Assembly: GCF_003473545.1 (NCBI RefSeq)
Contig: NZ_QUCM01000027.1
Span: forward strand, 1-43,170
From: Clostridium sp. AM22-11AC
GTDB taxonomy: Bacteria > Bacillota > Clostridia > Lachnospirales > Lachnospiraceae
Direction of reading: 5' to 3'
Length of the DNA: 43,170 nucleotides
Part shown: positions 34,042 through 43,170 of the stretch, in pieces
Layout: every line of letters starts with the position of its first letter
How positions within the stretch are numbered: the stretch's first letter is position 1
Made by a program: the position numbers and the translations under genes
Notes under the pieces: generated by a model
Seen by the model: only the letters and a program-made list of their open reading frames with translations
What the model was told of the DNA's origin: nothing
Databases searched by the model: none

Positions 34042-36159
34042 ATGTTTAAGAGTTTCAGTATGGACCTGGCTGGCCGTAAGCTGACTGTAGAAGTTGGCCG
34101 CGTAGCAGCTCAGGCAAACGGTGCAGCATTTATGCATTACGGCGATACTGTAGTACTTTCTACAGCAACCGCATCTGCAAAGCCAAGAGAAGGCATTGAT
34201 TTCTTCCCTTTAAGTGTAGAATATGAGGAGAAGTTCTACTCTGTAGGAAAGATCCCAGGCGGCTTCAATAAGAGAGAAGGAAAAGCATCTGAAAATGCCA
34301 TCCTTACCTCCCGTGTTATCGACCGCCCTATGCGTCCTTTATTCCCAAAGGATTACCGCAATGACGTAACCTTAGACAACGTAGTTATGTCTGTAGATCC
34401 AGACTGCAGCCCAGAGCTGACTGCTATGCTTGGTTCTGCTATCGCTACCAGCATTTCTGATATCCCATTTGACGGACCTTGCGCTACTACCCAGGTTGGT
34501 CTTATTGATGGTGAATTTGTTATCAACCCAACTTCCGCTCAGAGACAGGTATCTGAGATGGCTCTGACTGTAGCTTCTACCAGAGAGAAAGTTATCATGA
34601 TCGAAGCTGGTGCCAAGGAAGTTCCTGAGCAGAAGATGATCGAGGCTATTTTCAAAGCTCACGAAGTAAACCAGGAGATCATCCGCTTTATCGATACCAT
34701 CGTAGCTGAGTGCGGAAAAGAAAAGCACACCTACGAAAGCTGCGCAGTTCCGGAAGAATTATTTGCAGCGATCAAGGAGATCGTTCCTTCTGAAGAGATG
34801 GAAACAGCTGTATTTACCGATGACAAGCAGACCCGAGAGGCAAATATTGCAGCTATTACTGAGCGTCTGGAAGAGGCATTTGCTGAGAACGAAGAGTGGC
34901 TGCCATTATTAGGCGATGCTATTTATCAGTATGAGAAGAAGACTGTCCGCAAGATGATCTTAAAAGACCACAAGCGTCCAGACGGCCGTGCGATTACACA
35001 GATCCGTCCTTTAGCAGCTGAGATCGACATCCTTCCAAGAGTACATGGTTCAGGTATGTTCACCCGTGGACAGACCCAGATCTTAAATGCCTGCACACTG
35101 GCACCATTATCTGAGGCTCAGAAGATCGATGGCTTAGATGCAAATGAGACAACCAAGCGTTACATGCATCATTACAACTTCCCGTCCTTCTCCGTAGGCG
35201 AGACAAAGCCAAGCAGAGGACCGGGCCGTCGTGAGATCGGACATGGCGCACTGGCTGAGCGTGCATTAGTTCCTGTACTTCCAAGTGAAGAAGAGTTCCC
35301 ATATGCGATCCGTACTGTATCTGAGACTATGGAGTCTAATGGTTCTACTTCCCAGGCAAGTATCTGTGCATCCACTCTGTCCTTAATGGCAGCAGGTGTA
35401 CCGATCAAGCGTATGGTAGCTGGTATCTCCTGTGGTCTGGTAACAGGTGAGACTGATGACGATTACATCGTTCTGACCGATATCCAGGGGCTGGAAGACT
35501 TCTTCGGCGATATGGACTTTAAGGTAGGCGGTACTGAAAAGGGTATCACTGCTATCCAGATGGATATTAAGATCCATGGTCTGACCCGTCCGATCATTGA
35601 AGAGGCAATTGCAAGAACCCGTGAAGCAAGAATGTACATCTTAGACAATGTTATGAAGCCAGTTATCTCCGAGCCTAGAAAGCACTTAAGCCAGTATGCT
35701 CCAAAGATCAAGCAGATCACCATTGATCCTCAGAAGATCGGCGATGTAGTTGGTAAGCAGGGCAAGGTGATCAACAAGATCATCGAAGAGACCGGCGTTA
35801 AGATCGACATCAGCGATGATGGTATTGTAAATGTTTGCGGTACTGACGAGGCTATGATCGACCGCGCTATCGCTATTATTACAGGAATTGTTACTGATAT
35901 CGAAGCTGGAATGGTATTTATCGGCAAGGTAGTACGTATCATGAACTTCGGCGCATTTGTACAGCTGGCACCAAACAAAGACGGTATGGTACACATCTCC
36001 AAGCTGTCTGATAAGCGTGTTGCAAAGGTAGAAGATGTTGTAAACATCGGCGACGAAGTAACTGTTAAGGTTGCAGAAGTTGACAAGATGGGAAGAATTA
36101 ACCTGACCATGAGACCAAGTGACCTGGCAGAGAAGAAGGAAGAAAAAGAAGAAAACTAA
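34042..36159 (+). CDS. pnp: polyribonucleotide nucleotidyltransferase (PNPase)
   Basis: PNPase is a phosphorolytic 3'-5' exoribonuclease and part of the degradosome. The 705-residue protein has two RNase PH domains (about 1-205 and 295-530, with [22 protein letters not shown] and [12 protein letters not shown]), an alpha-helical linker, a KH domain (about 553-620; [19 protein letters not shown]) and an S1 domain (about 624-690; [20 protein letters not shown]). The frame opens at 33979, but the ATG at 34042, preceded by AAAAGGAGA, yields the normal [11 protein letters not shown] start. It is separated from rpsO by a strongly structured region. Confidence 0.97.
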   Translation: MFKSFSMDLAGRKLTVEVGRVAAQANGAAFMHYGDTVVLSTATASAKPREGIDFFPLSVEYEEKFYSVGKIPGGFNKREGKASENAILTSRVIDRPMRPLFPKDYRNDVTLDNVVMSVDPDCSPELTAMLGSAIATSISDIPFDGPCATTQVGLIDGEFVINPTSAQRQVSEMALTVASTREKVIMIEAGAKEVPEQKMIEAIFKAHEVNQEIIRFIDTIVAECGKEKHTYESCAVPEELFAAIKEIVPSEEMETAVFTDDKQTREANIAAITERLEEAFAENEEWLPLLGDAIYQYEKKTVRKMILKDHKRPDGRAITQIRPLAAEIDILPRVHGSGMFTRGQTQILNACTLAPLSEAQKIDGLDANETTKRYMHHYNFPSFSVGETKPSRGPGRREIGHGALAERALVPVLPSEEEFPYAIRTVSETMESNGSTSQASICASTLSLMAAGVPIKRMVAGISCGLVTGETDDDYIVLTDIQGLEDFFGDMDFKVGGTEKGITAIQMDIKIHGLTRPIIEEAIARTREARMYILDNVMKPVISEPRKHLSQYAPKIKQITIDPQKIGDVVGKQGKVINKIIEETGVKIDISDDGIVNVCGTDEAMIDRAIAIITGIVTDIEAGMVFIGKVVRIMNFGAFVQLAPNKDGMVHISKLSDKRVAKVEDVVNIGDEVTVKVAEVDKMGRINLTMRPSDLAEKKEEKEEN

Positions 36160-36176
36160 AATCAGAGGGTGAGAAA

Positions 36177-37625
36177 ATGAAAGTAAGAACAAGATATGCA
36201 CCAAGCCCTACAGGAAGAATGCATGTTGGAAATTTGAGAACAGCTCTGTATGCGTACCTGATCGCAAAACATGAGGGAGGCGATTTCCTTTTAAGAATTG
36301 AAGATACAGACCAGGAACGTTATGTAGAAGGCGCTGTAGATATCATTTACAGAACCCTGGAAGAAACCGGTCTGGTCCACGATGAGGGACCAGACAAGGA
36401 TGGCGGCTGCGGTCCTTATGTTCAGAGTGAGCGCCAGGCTTCCGGAATTTATATGGAGTATGCAAAGCAGCTGGTAGAAAAAGGAGAAGCATATTACTGC
36501 TTCTGTACACCAGAGCGTCTGGAGTCCTTAAGAAAGACTGTAAACGGTGAGGAGATCATGACCTATGATAAGCACTGTCTGCACCTTTCCAAAGAGGAAA
36601 TCGAGGCAAATTTGGCTGCTGGAAAGCCATTTGTTATCCGTCAGAATAACCCGACTGAGGGAACTACCACCTTCCATGACGAGATCTACGGAGATATCAC
36701 TGTAGATAACTCTGAACTGGATGATATGGTACTGATCAAATCTGATGGTTATCCTACCTACAACTTTGCAAACGTAGTAGACGATCATCTTATGGGCATT
36801 ACCCATGTAGTAAGAGGAAATGAGTATCTTTCTTCTTCACCAAAGTACAACCGTCTGTATGACGCTTTCGGCTGGGAAGTGCCGGTTTATGTACACTGCC
36901 CGCTGATCACAGATGAAAGCCATCACAAGTTAAGCAAGCGCTGCGGACATTCCTCTTTTGAGGACCTGGTAGAACAGGGCTTTGTTCCGGAAGCAATCGT
37001 AAACTATGTGGCACTTCTTGGCTGGTCTCCAGAAGGCAATAACGAGATCTTCTCTCTGGAAGAGATGGTAAAGGAATTTGATTACCACCGTATGAATAAG
37101 TCTCCGTCTGTTTTTGATATGACCAAGCTTCGCTGGATGAACGGCGAGTATATCAAGGCAATGGACTTTGATCGTTTCTATAAGCTGGCTGAGCCATACT
37201 TAAAAGAAGTGATCAAGAAAGACTTAGATCTTAAGAAGATTGCAAATATGGTAAAGACCAGAATTGAAGTATTCCCGGAGATCAGGGATCACATTGATTT
37301 CTTTGAGGAACTTCCTGAGTATGACATTGCTATGTATACTCACAAGAAGATGAAGACAAACGCAGAGACTTCCCTTAAGGTATTAAAAGATGTACTTCCT
37401 ATTCTGGAAGCACAGGAAGATTTCAGCAATGACGCTCTGTTTGCAGCACTTTCCGCTTATGTAAGTGAAACTGGCGTAAAGACAGGCTTTGTTATGTGGC
37501 CTGTACGTACCGCTGTTTCCGGCAAGCAGATGACTCCTGCAGGCGCAACTGAGATCATGGAAGTTCTTGGAAAAGAAGAATCATTAAAACGTATCCGTAA
37601 AGGCATTGAAATGCTGGAGGCTTAA
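36177..37625 (+). CDS. gltX: glutamate-tRNA ligase
   Basis: Class I aminoacyl-tRNA synthetase charging tRNA-Glu (and possibly tRNA-Gln, since many Firmicutes use a non-discriminating enzyme plus GatCAB). The 482-residue protein has [19 protein letters not shown] (HIGH-type motif HVGN), [17 protein letters not shown], and [16 protein letters not shown] (KMSKS-type motif KLSKR), then the anticodon-binding domain from about residue 330 ([15 protein letters not shown]). The ribosome binding site is GAGGGTGAG. The gap to pnp is 17 bases, so it is likely cotranscribed. The helicase gene follows after three bases. Confidence 0.95.
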   Translation: MKVRTRYAPSPTGRMHVGNLRTALYAYLIAKHEGGDFLLRIEDTDQERYVEGAVDIIYRTLEETGLVHDEGPDKDGGCGPYVQSERQASGIYMEYAKQLVEKGEAYYCFCTPERLESLRKTVNGEEIMTYDKHCLHLSKEEIEANLAAGKPFVIRQNNPTEGTTTFHDEIYGDITVDNSELDDMVLIKSDGYPTYNFANVVDDHLMGITHVVRGNEYLSSSPKYNRLYDAFGWEVPVYVHCPLITDESHHKLSKRCGHSSFEDLVEQGFVPEAIVNYVALLGWSPEGNNEIFSLEEMVKEFDYHRMNKSPSVFDMTKLRWMNGEYIKAMDFDRFYKLAEPYLKEVIKKDLDLKKIANMVKTRIEVFPEIRDHIDFFEELPEYDIAMYTHKKMKTNAETSLKVLKDVLPILEAQEDFSNDALFAALSAYVSETGVKTGFVMWPVRTAVSGKQMTPAGATEIMEVLGKEESLKRIRKGIEMLEA

Positions 37626-37628
37626 TAC

Positions 37629-39503
37629 ATGGCTTTTAATGAAGCACAGAAAAGGGCGATCCGTCACACAGACGGACCTGCCCTTGTACTTGCAGGACCC
37701 GGCTCAGGTAAGACTACGGTCATTACCAACCGGGTCCGTTATTTAACGGAAAAAGTGGGCGTGGAGCCTGGAAATATCCTGGTGATCACCTTTACCAGGG
37801 CGGCGGCCCGTGAAATGAAAGAACGATATGAACGGATAACCGGGACAGGATGCAGCAGAGTCTCTTTTGGGACCTTCCATTCTGTCTTTTTTATGATATT
37901 AAAACTGGCATACCGGTATCAGGCCTCCAATATCGTAAAAGAAGAGCAGCGCATCCAGTTTATCAGGGAGCAGTTAGACCAGACAGATCTGGAGATCGAG
38001 GACGAAGGAGAGTTTATTTCTTCTGTATTGTCAGAGATCAGCCTTATTAAAGGGGAATTAATGTCCTTAGATAACTATTATGCAAAAAGCTGCTCCCAGA
38101 CCGTCTTTAAAGAACTGTATGATGGCTATGAGCATCGTCTTCGCAAACAGGGACTTCTGGATTTTGATGACATGCTTGCCATGTGCTATGAGCTTTTTAA
38201 AGAACGTAAGGATATTTTACAGGCATGGCAGAGAAAATATAAGTACATACTTATCGATGAATTTCAGGATATCAACCAGATCCAGTATGAGATCGTAAAA
38301 ATGCTGGCTCTGCCGGAGAACAATCTGTTCATCGTAGGAGATGATGATCAGTCCATTTACCGTTTCCGGGGCGCAAGGCCGGAGCTAATGCTTGGATTTG
38401 AAAAAGATTATCCAGATGCAGAGAGAATCCTGCTGGATGTAAATTACCGCTGCGTGGATCCGGTGATCGAGAGCGCAGGAAAACTGATCGCTAATAATAA
38501 AACACGTTTCCAGAAAGAGATCCATGGAAACAGGGGAAAAGGCTGTCCTGTATTTGTAAAAGAGTGGCCGGACCCTTTAGCAGAGACAAAGGCTATTACA
38601 GAAGAACTGCGGGATTACCACCTGATGGGGATCGCTTACGAAGATATGGCGGTTTTATACCGCACCAATCAGGGACCAAGACTTCTGATCGAGCGGATGA
38701 TGGAATACAATATCCCCTTTCATATGCGGGATACAGTGCCAAATCTTTATGAACACTGGATCTCCAGAAATGTGTTCTGCTACATTTACGCGGCCTTAGG
38801 GGATCTGAGCCGTTCCAATATACTCCAGATCATCAACCGGCCTGCAAGGTATATCAGCCGGGATGCCTTAGATACCAAGGTGATCCGATGGGAACAGCTG
38901 AGATCTTTCTATCAGGATAAAAACTGGATGCTGGACCGTATTGACCAGCTGGTATACGACCTGGAAATGCTGCGGGAAATGGCTCCGGCAGGTGCAGTAA
39001 ACTATATCCGGAAAGCTATTGGATATGACGATTACTTAAGAGAGTATGCCAATGAGCGAAGACTAAAGCCGGAGGACCTGTTTGAGGTCTTAGATGCCCT
39101 TCAGGAGAGTGCTGTGCCCTTTAAGACCTATGAGGCATGGTTCAACCATATGGATGAGTACAAAGAGCAGCTAAAGGAGCAGTCTGCCTTAAGAGAGGCA
39201 GAAAAAGAAGGTGTCAGTCTGATGACCATGCACAGCTGTAAAGGTCTGGAATTTAAAGTAGTATATATCCTGGATACAAATGAAGGCATAACACCTCATC
39301 ATAAGGCGGTTTTAGAGCCGGATCTGGAAGAAGAACGGCGCATGTTCTATGTGGCAATGACCAGAGCAAAGGACCGGCTGCATATTTTTTATGTAAAAGA
39401 GCGGTATCACAAGCGGCAGACCGTATCCCGGTTTGTAGTGGAGACAGGACTTCTTGGTAAAAAAGGGGATTTAGAAAAAAATGGAAAACAGGGAAGAAAA
39501 TAA
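37629..39503 (+). CDS. UvrD/Rep/PcrA-type ATP-dependent DNA helicase
   Basis: This superfamily 1A helicase has all expected motifs: Walker A LAGPGSGKTTVITNR, Ia FTRAAAREMKERY, II IDEFQDINQIQ, III GDDDQSIYRFRGA, IV DVNYRC region, V MHSCKGLEFKVVYI and VI ERRMFYVAMTRAKDRL. At 624 residues it is about 100 shorter than PcrA/UvrD and lacks most of the extended C-terminal tail that binds RNA polymerase. It is probably a second, smaller UvrD-family protein rather than the main PcrA. The start follows GGAGG, three bases after gltX. The 3' end overlaps the next gene by 23 bases, so coupling is likely. Confidence 0.93.
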   Translation: MAFNEAQKRAIRHTDGPALVLAGPGSGKTTVITNRVRYLTEKVGVEPGNILVITFTRAAAREMKERYERITGTGCSRVSFGTFHSVFFMILKLAYRYQASNIVKEEQRIQFIREQLDQTDLEIEDEGEFISSVLSEISLIKGELMSLDNYYAKSCSQTVFKELYDGYEHRLRKQGLLDFDDMLAMCYELFKERKDILQAWQRKYKYILIDEFQDINQIQYEIVKMLALPENNLFIVGDDDQSIYRFRGARPELMLGFEKDYPDAERILLDVNYRCVDPVIESAGKLIANNKTRFQKEIHGNRGKGCPVFVKEWPDPLAETKAITEELRDYHLMGIAYEDMAVLYRTNQGPRLLIERMMEYNIPFHMRDTVPNLYEHWISRNVFCYIYAALGDLSRSNILQIINRPARYISRDALDTKVIRWEQLRSFYQDKNWMLDRIDQLVYDLEMLREMAPAGAVNYIRKAIGYDDYLREYANERRLKPEDLFEVLDALQESAVPFKTYEAWFNHMDEYKEQLKEQSALREAEKEGVSLMTMHSCKGLEFKVVYILDTNEGITPHHKAVLEPDLEEERRMFYVAMTRAKDRLHIFYVKERYHKRQTVSRFVVETGLLGKKGDLEKNGKQGRK

Positions 39504-40050
39504 GGAGAGGGAATCTGGTAAAAGAACAGATGGCCTGGTCCATATCTACTGTGGGGATGGAAAAGGAAAGACCACTGCTTCTGTAGGTGCAGCCGTCCGG
39601 GCAGCAGGAAGCGGAAAAAAAGTGGTGATAAAACGTTTCCTGAAAAATGATCATTCCGGGGAAGTGGAAGTTTTAAAACAGATCCCGGGGATAACAGTCC
39701 TGCCATGTACCAGGCAGTTTGGATTTTCCTGGAAAATGAGTTCCCAGGAGAAAGAAGAGGCAAAGGAATATTACGGGGAAGAACTGGAAAAAGCCTGGAA
39801 AACAGCATGGGGTCAGGATGCAGATATGCTGATCTTAGATGAGGCGGTAGGCGCCTGCAGCCTTGGCTTTATAAAGGAAGAACGCCTGCTGGAACTGATT
39901 GGTTGTAAGCCAGAAAAATTAGAAGTGATCCTGACAGGCAGAAATCCTTCTAAAGAACTGCTTGCAGCTGCAGATTATGTCACGGAAATGGTCATGCGTG
40001 CCCACCCTTATACCAGGGGAATACCCGCCAGAAAAGGAATTGAATATTAG
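39481..40050 (+). CDS. cobO: cob(I)yrinic acid a,c-diamide adenosyltransferase (CobO/BtuR type)
   Basis: This enzyme adenylates the corrin cobalt in B12 synthesis or salvage. The 189-residue protein has the P-loop YCGDGKGKTTASVGAAVRAAG (split here as YCGDGKGKTTAS and VGAAVRA), the Walker-B-like DADMLILDEAVGACSLGFI, and VILTGRNPSKELLAAADYVTEM and MRAHPYTRGIPARKGIEY at the end, all typical of CobA/CobO/BtuR. No other cobalamin genes or B12 riboswitch are in the window, so it may serve salvage. It overlaps the helicase and has a weak ribosome binding site (GGGGAT), so translation probably depends on the upstream gene. It is expressed in a replication/translation context rather than a cob cluster. 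Confidence 0.9.
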   Translation: MENREENKERESGKRTDGLVHIYCGDGKGKTTASVGAAVRAAGSGKKVVIKRFLKNDHSGEVEVLKQIPGITVLPCTRQFGFSWKMSSQEKEEAKEYYGEELEKAWKTAWGQDADMLILDEAVGACSLGFIKEERLLELIGCKPEKLEVILTGRNPSKELLAAADYVTEMVMRAHPYTRGIPARKGIEY

Positions 40051-40051
40051 C

Positions 40052-40080
40052 TTGCAATTTTACAGGCAGTCTGATAAAGT
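40052..40080 (+). promoter_or_regulatory. promoter of the DUF1292 gene
   Basis: TTGCAA (40052-40057), 17 bases, TGA-TAAAGT (-10 at 40075-40080): a reasonable extended -10 promoter directly after cobO. Confidence 0.55.
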
Positions 40081-40139
40081 GTAAATGAACAGCGAAAAGC
40101 TGTAACATTTAACCGGATTGGATATGAAAGGAATAAAAT

Positions 40140-40463
40140 ATGGCAGACGAGAAGAATTTAAATGAAGAAGAGGAAATGACCGTTACCCTGACATTAGATG
40201 ATGATTCTGAAATCGAGTGCGTGGTCCTTAACATCTTCTCTGCAGGAGACCGTGAATATATTGCCCTTCTTCCTATGGAAGGAGCAGAGTCCGAAGAAGG
40301 AGAAGTTTATCTGTACCGTTACAGCGAGACAGAAGACGGAACTCCTGTTCTGGATAACATCATGGATGATGATGAGTACGAGATCGTTGCTGACGCATTT
40401 GACGAAATGTTAGATGACCAGGAATACGATGAGCTGGTAAGCGAAGAAGATTTAGACGACTAA
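40140..40463 (+). CDS. DUF1292 family protein (YrzB-like)
   Basis: This 107-residue, very acidic protein belongs to DUF1292. A short acidic N-terminus is followed by EEMTVTLTLDDDSEIECVVL and REYIALLPMEGAESEEGEVYLYRY, then a C-terminal tail rich in Asp, Glu and Tyr. Its function is unknown. In Firmicutes the family is often near alaS, ruvX and yrzL, which is not the case here. There are no cysteine clusters, signal peptide or membrane segment. It has its own promoter and is followed by a terminator, so it is monocistronic. Confidence 0.85.
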   Translation: MADEKNLNEEEEMTVTLTLDDDSEIECVVLNIFSAGDREYIALLPMEGAESEEGEVYLYRYSETEDGTPVLDNIMDDDEYEIVADAFDEMLDDQEYDELVSEEDLDD

Positions 40464-40528
40464 TTCTATTAGATCATGTATCTGAATGCTTGTAGGGCAT
40501 TATAAAGCATTATAAAGCGGAAAGAAAG

Positions 40529-40562
40529 CCGGGATATGTAAATGTGCATGTCCCGGTTTTTT
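40529..40562 (+). terminator. terminator after the DUF1292 gene
   Basis: CCGGGA (40529-40534) pairs with TCCCGG (40551-40556), an inner ATG/CAT extends it, and TTTTTT follows. Just upstream is a 10-base tandem duplication of GCATTATAAA (40497-40516). Confidence 0.8.
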
Positions 40563-40580
40563 GCACTTAAACAGCCTAGT

Positions 40581-40629
40581 TGTGAAACTTGTGTGAAAGC
40601 GTAGAAAACCCGGATTTTTTTGTTATAAT
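40581..40629 (+). promoter_or_regulatory. two-component operon promoter with direct repeats
   Basis: TGT-TATAAT (-10 at 40624-40629) is an extended -10 promoter with a poor -35. Upstream, TGTGAAA occurs twice (40581-40587 and 40592-40598), spaced exactly 11 bases, as in OmpR/PhoB-type response-regulator sites. Autoregulation is inferred. Confidence 0.55.
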
Positions 40630-40682
40630 AAGGGCGAAGTAAGTTTTTTATAAGTACATAAAATAAGCAGGAGGAGCAGGAA

Positions 40683-41363
40683 ATGGATGCTTTGAAAATA
40701 TTAATGGTAGATGATGAAGAGAGAATGCGGAAACTGGTAAAGGATTTCCTTACCAATAAGGGATTTTCTGTAGTAGAAGCAGGTGACGGAGAAGAGGCTC
40801 TGGAGATCTTTTTTGCCCAGAAAGACATTGCGCTGATCTTATTGGATGTAATGATGCCGAAAATGGACGGCTGGGAAGTCCTTAAGACCATCCGGAAATA
40901 CTCTAAAGTGCCGGTGATCATGCTGACAGCCAGAAGTGAGGAAAGGGACGAACTTCAGGGATTTTCTTTAGGAGTGGATGAATACATTTCCAAACCATTC
41001 AGTCCAAAGATCCTGGTTGCAAGAGTAGAGGCCCTTCTTCGCAGGACCAATGCAGTATCTGCGGATGTAATGAATATCGGTGGCATCTGTATTGATAAGG
41101 CAGCCCACAGAGTGACCATCGACGGAAAAGAGATCGAATTAAGTTTCAAGGAATTTGAACTTCTCACCTATTTTGCAGAAAATCAGGGAATTGCCCTTTC
41201 CAGAGAGAAGATTTTAAATAATGTATGGAATTACGATTATTTTGGAGATGCCAGAACCATTGACACCCATGTAAAAAAACTGCGCAGCAAAATGGGGGAA
41301 AAAGGTGATTATATTAAGACCATCTGGGGAATGGGCTATAAATTTGAGGTGAGTGAAGAATGA
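40683..41363 (+). CDS. OmpR/PhoB family response regulator
   Basis: This 226-residue two-domain regulator has a receiver domain (1-118) with acidic pocket DDEER (Asp10-11), phospho-acceptor Asp55 in LILLDVMMPKMDGWEV, Thr in MLTARSEE and Lys in SKPFSP. An OmpR-type winged helix (about 130-225) includes IELSFKEFELLTYFAENQG and DARTIDTHVKKLRSKMG. It pairs with the adjacent histidine kinase by a four-base ATGA overlap. The ribosome binding site is CAGGAGGAG. The regulated genes are unknown. The class includes regulators of envelope stress, phosphate and antibiotic resistance. Confidence 0.95.
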   Translation: MDALKILMVDDEERMRKLVKDFLTNKGFSVVEAGDGEEALEIFFAQKDIALILLDVMMPKMDGWEVLKTIRKYSKVPVIMLTARSEERDELQGFSLGVDEYISKPFSPKILVARVEALLRRTNAVSADVMNIGGICIDKAAHRVTIDGKEIELSFKEFELLTYFAENQGIALSREKILNNVWNYDYFGDARTIDTHVKKLRSKMGEKGDYIKTIWGMGYKFEVSEE

Positions 41364-42883
41364 AACGCTCCATCCGAACTACATTTATAGGACTGTTTAT
41401 CGGCCTGCTGGCAATGGTCCTGTTAGCCGTATGGGCTATGAACAGCTTCTTTTTGGAAAATTATTATCTGAATGATAAAGTAAAGATCCTTCAGGATACC
41501 TATATCCAGATCAATGCATATGCAATGGAAAAAGCGGCAGCCGGGGAAGACATCATGGATGACCTGCAAAGTCTTTATTCTAAAGACGGAGAACAAAATG
41601 AGATCACCAGGCTGATCCGCAATGTAAATGAAAAATACAATATTACGGTAGTGATCGTAGACAGTACCAATGATGAAACGTATCCTTCTTTCTGGGATGG
41701 AAGACTTTTAGCAGACCGTGTGCAGCAGTATATCCTTGGAAAGCGTGGACCAAAGACAGAAACACTGGTGCATGAAGAAAATTACACCATTGAAAAAAGT
41801 TTTGACAAACATGCCAAAAGCTTCTATCTGCAGAACTGGGGCTTCTTTGAAGATAATAAGACTATCTTTATCATGTCCATGCCTATTGCAAGTATCCATG
41901 AAAGCGTAGATCTGTCTAACCGTTTCATGGTATATATCGGTCTTATTGCCTTGGCAGCAGGAAGCATTATCATGTATTTTGCAGGGAAAAAGATTACTTC
42001 TCCTATTCTCTCTCTTGCAGCTTTGTCGGAGCGGATGTCAGAGCTGGATTTTGACGCTCGTTATACAGGAGACTCCGAGGATGAGATCGGTGTACTGGGA
42101 AATAGTATGAATACTCTTTCGGAAAAGCTGAAGGAAACCATAGGAGAACTGAAAACAGCCAATAATGAACTGCAAAAGGACATTGAAGAGAAGATACGCA
42201 TTGATGAAGCCCGAAAGGAATTTATCGCCAATGTATCTCATGAACTGAAAACACCTATTGCCCTGATCCAGGGATATGCAGAGGGACTTACAGAAGGAAT
42301 GGCAGAGGACCCGGAAAGCAGGGACTATTACTGTGAGGTCATTCAGGATGAAGCCGGAAAAATGAATAAAATGGTAAAACAGCTTCTTACCCTTACAGCC
42401 CTTGAATTTGGCAATGACAAACCAGTTATGGAACAGTTTGATCTGGTTACATTAATAAGCGGTGTTCTTTCATCTGCAAAGATCCTTCTTCAGCAAAAAG
42501 AGGCTCAGGTTATATTTGATGCAAGCGAACCGGTCATGGTATGGGCGGATGAGTTTAAGATAGAAGAAGTAGTGACCAACTATCTGAATAATGCCATGAA
42601 CCATTTGGACGGGGAAAAACGCATTGAGATCCGCATTGAGAAAAATGATAAAGAGGTAAAAGTAACGGTATTTAACACAGGGCAGAATATACCGGAGGAA
42701 GATCTTGGAAAACTCTGGACTAAATTCTATAAAGTAGATAAGGCACGCACCAGAGCTTACGGCGGAAGTGGCATTGGCCTTTCCATTGTGAAGGCGATCA
42801 TGGATTCCCACAATAAGGCCTGTGGCGTACAGAATGTAAAAGATGGTGTGGAATTCTGGTTTACACTGGATTGCAGCATCTGA
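41360..42883 (+). CDS. sensor histidine kinase (HAMP, HisKA, HATPase_c)
   Basis: This 507-residue membrane kinase has TM1 (about residues 8-32), an extracytoplasmic sensor loop of about 155 residues, TM2 (about 190-212), HAMP (about 213-265; ITSPILSLAALSERM), a coiled coil, a HisKA domain with phospho-acceptor His near residue 294 (FIANVSHELKTPIALIQGYAEGL, split as ANVSHELKTP) and an ATPase domain with the N box NYLNNAMNHL, G1 FNTGQNIPEE, F box FYKVDK and G2 GGSGIGLSIVKAIM. The sensor loop has no recognised domain, so the signal is unknown. It is coupled to the response regulator and ends at a terminator just before the rRNA-type promoters. Confidence 0.94.
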   Translation: MKRSIRTTFIGLFIGLLAMVLLAVWAMNSFFLENYYLNDKVKILQDTYIQINAYAMEKAAAGEDIMDDLQSLYSKDGEQNEITRLIRNVNEKYNITVVIVDSTNDETYPSFWDGRLLADRVQQYILGKRGPKTETLVHEENYTIEKSFDKHAKSFYLQNWGFFEDNKTIFIMSMPIASIHESVDLSNRFMVYIGLIALAAGSIIMYFAGKKITSPILSLAALSERMSELDFDARYTGDSEDEIGVLGNSMNTLSEKLKETIGELKTANNELQKDIEEKIRIDEARKEFIANVSHELKTPIALIQGYAEGLTEGMAEDPESRDYYCEVIQDEAGKMNKMVKQLLTLTALEFGNDKPVMEQFDLVTLISGVLSSAKILLQQKEAQVIFDASEPVMVWADEFKIEEVVTNYLNNAMNHLDGEKRIEIRIEKNDKEVKVTVFNTGQNIPEEDLGKLWTKFYKVDKARTRAYGGSGIGLSIVKAIMDSHNKACGVQNVKDGVEFWFTLDCSI

Positions 42884-42895
42884 TAAATATAGTAT

Positions 42896-42921
42896 AAAGG
42901 GGTGCTTGGAGGCACCCTTTT
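42896..42921 (+). terminator. terminator after the histidine kinase
   Basis: AAAGGGGTGC (42896-42905) pairs with GCACCCTTTT (42912-42921), one G-U, loop TTGGAG. The right arm itself ends in Ts. Confidence 0.8.
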
Positions 42922-42972
42922 ATAGTGCGAAAATGTGCGGCAAAATTTTTTTGAAAAATAATTAAAAAGTTG

Positions 42973-43001
42973 TTGACATTCTGCTGTGGATCTGATAATA
43001 T
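42973..43001 (+). promoter_or_regulatory. rRNA operon promoter P1
   Basis: TTGACA (42973-42978), 17 bases, TAATAT (42996-43001), preceded by an A/T-rich tract (42946-42970) like an UP element. It is one of two nearly identical tandem promoters, as at bacterial rRNA operons. Confidence 0.8.
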
Positions 43002-43055
43002 ATATTTCGCTGTCGCAAGACAGAAAAACAAAAAGAAAAATAAATAAAAAAGTTG

Positions 43056-43084
43056 TTGACAAAAGCAAATACTTATGATAATAT
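43056..43084 (+). promoter_or_regulatory. rRNA operon promoter P2
   Basis: TTGACA (43056-43061), 17 bases, TAATAT (43079-43084), also preceded by A-rich sequence (43020-43050) and by the same AAAAAGTTG stretch as P1. The predicted start is near 43091. Confidence 0.85.
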
Positions 43085-43090
43085 ATCAGA

Positions 43091-43170
43091 GTTGCTGCTG
43101 AAGAAGTTAGCAACAACGAACCTTGATAATTGAAGATTAAACAGTATGTAAAACCCTGAAAATTCTAAAA
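43091..43170 (+). other. pre-16S rRNA leader (partial, runs off the window)
   Basis: The 80 bases after P2 include a stem GTTGCT/AGCAAC (43091-43096 with 43109-43114) and the stretch GAACCTTGATAATTGAAGA, a form typical of sequence upstream of 16S rRNA in clostridia. The 16S gene itself is not reached, but it should begin shortly beyond 43170. Confidence 0.7.

Noticed and set aside
40051..40139. Possible cobalamin riboswitch near cobO
   Set aside because: The region lies downstream of cobO, is only 89 bases long, and contains a simple promoter with no B12-box-like structure.

Overview
The window looks like chromosomal core sequence from an anaerobic, endospore-forming Firmicute, most likely a gut Lachnospiraceae (order Clostridiales/Eubacteriales). 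The grounds are the gene content and order (gpr, spoIIP, the rimP-nusA-infB block, HydF for [FeFe]-hydrogenase), strong AGGAGG-type ribosome binding sites, many TTGACA-17-TATAAT-type promoters and a moderate GC content. Genus cannot be fixed without a 16S sequence. The window ends in what looks like the promoter and leader of an rRNA operon, just short of 16S.

Layout. 1-1970 (minus): a MarR regulator and a MATE efflux pump. 1971-11164: the old Firmicute neighbourhood holA / rpsT / gpr / spoIIP / lepA / hemW, with a TIGR01440-family gene and a DMT-type exporter inserted. It carries two palindromic intergenic elements that look like non-coding repeats (3726-3863 and 7763-7952). 11231-13364 (minus): type I L-asparaginase, then the AzlCD branched-chain amino acid exporter. 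13541-17573: an SPFH/band-7 protein, a second MATE pump, NudC and a HAD phosphatase. 17607-19528: ilvN and ilvC, ended by a strong terminator preceded by a folded three-way-junction sequence. 19619-23323: two LysR regulators, a divergent L-cysteine desulfidase with a clear dyad operator, and an orphan HicB-like protein. 23427-24719: hydF behind a promoter overlapped by a perfect inverted repeat.

24785-36159 is the translation and RNA-metabolism superoperon: rimP-nusA-ylxR-ylxQ-infB-rbfA-nrnA-truB-ribF-rpsO-pnp. Most junctions are overlapping or very short. The exceptions are structured gaps before rpsO and before pnp, which look like post-transcriptional control regions. gltX, a UvrD-type helicase, a CobO-type adenosyltransferase, a DUF1292 protein and an OmpR-type two-component system follow. 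The last 200 bp contain tandem, nearly identical strong promoters and an rRNA-type leader.

Most coding genes belong to known families. The parts least explained by known genes are intergenic: three candidate dispersed palindromic elements, a terminator whose first arm contains the predicted start point of the azlC promoter, three stacked hairpins between rpsO and pnp, and operators at cysteine desulfidase, hydF, marR and the response regulator. I did not find a convincing new multi-gene system. There is no CRISPR array, complete transposon, phage gene or defence island here.
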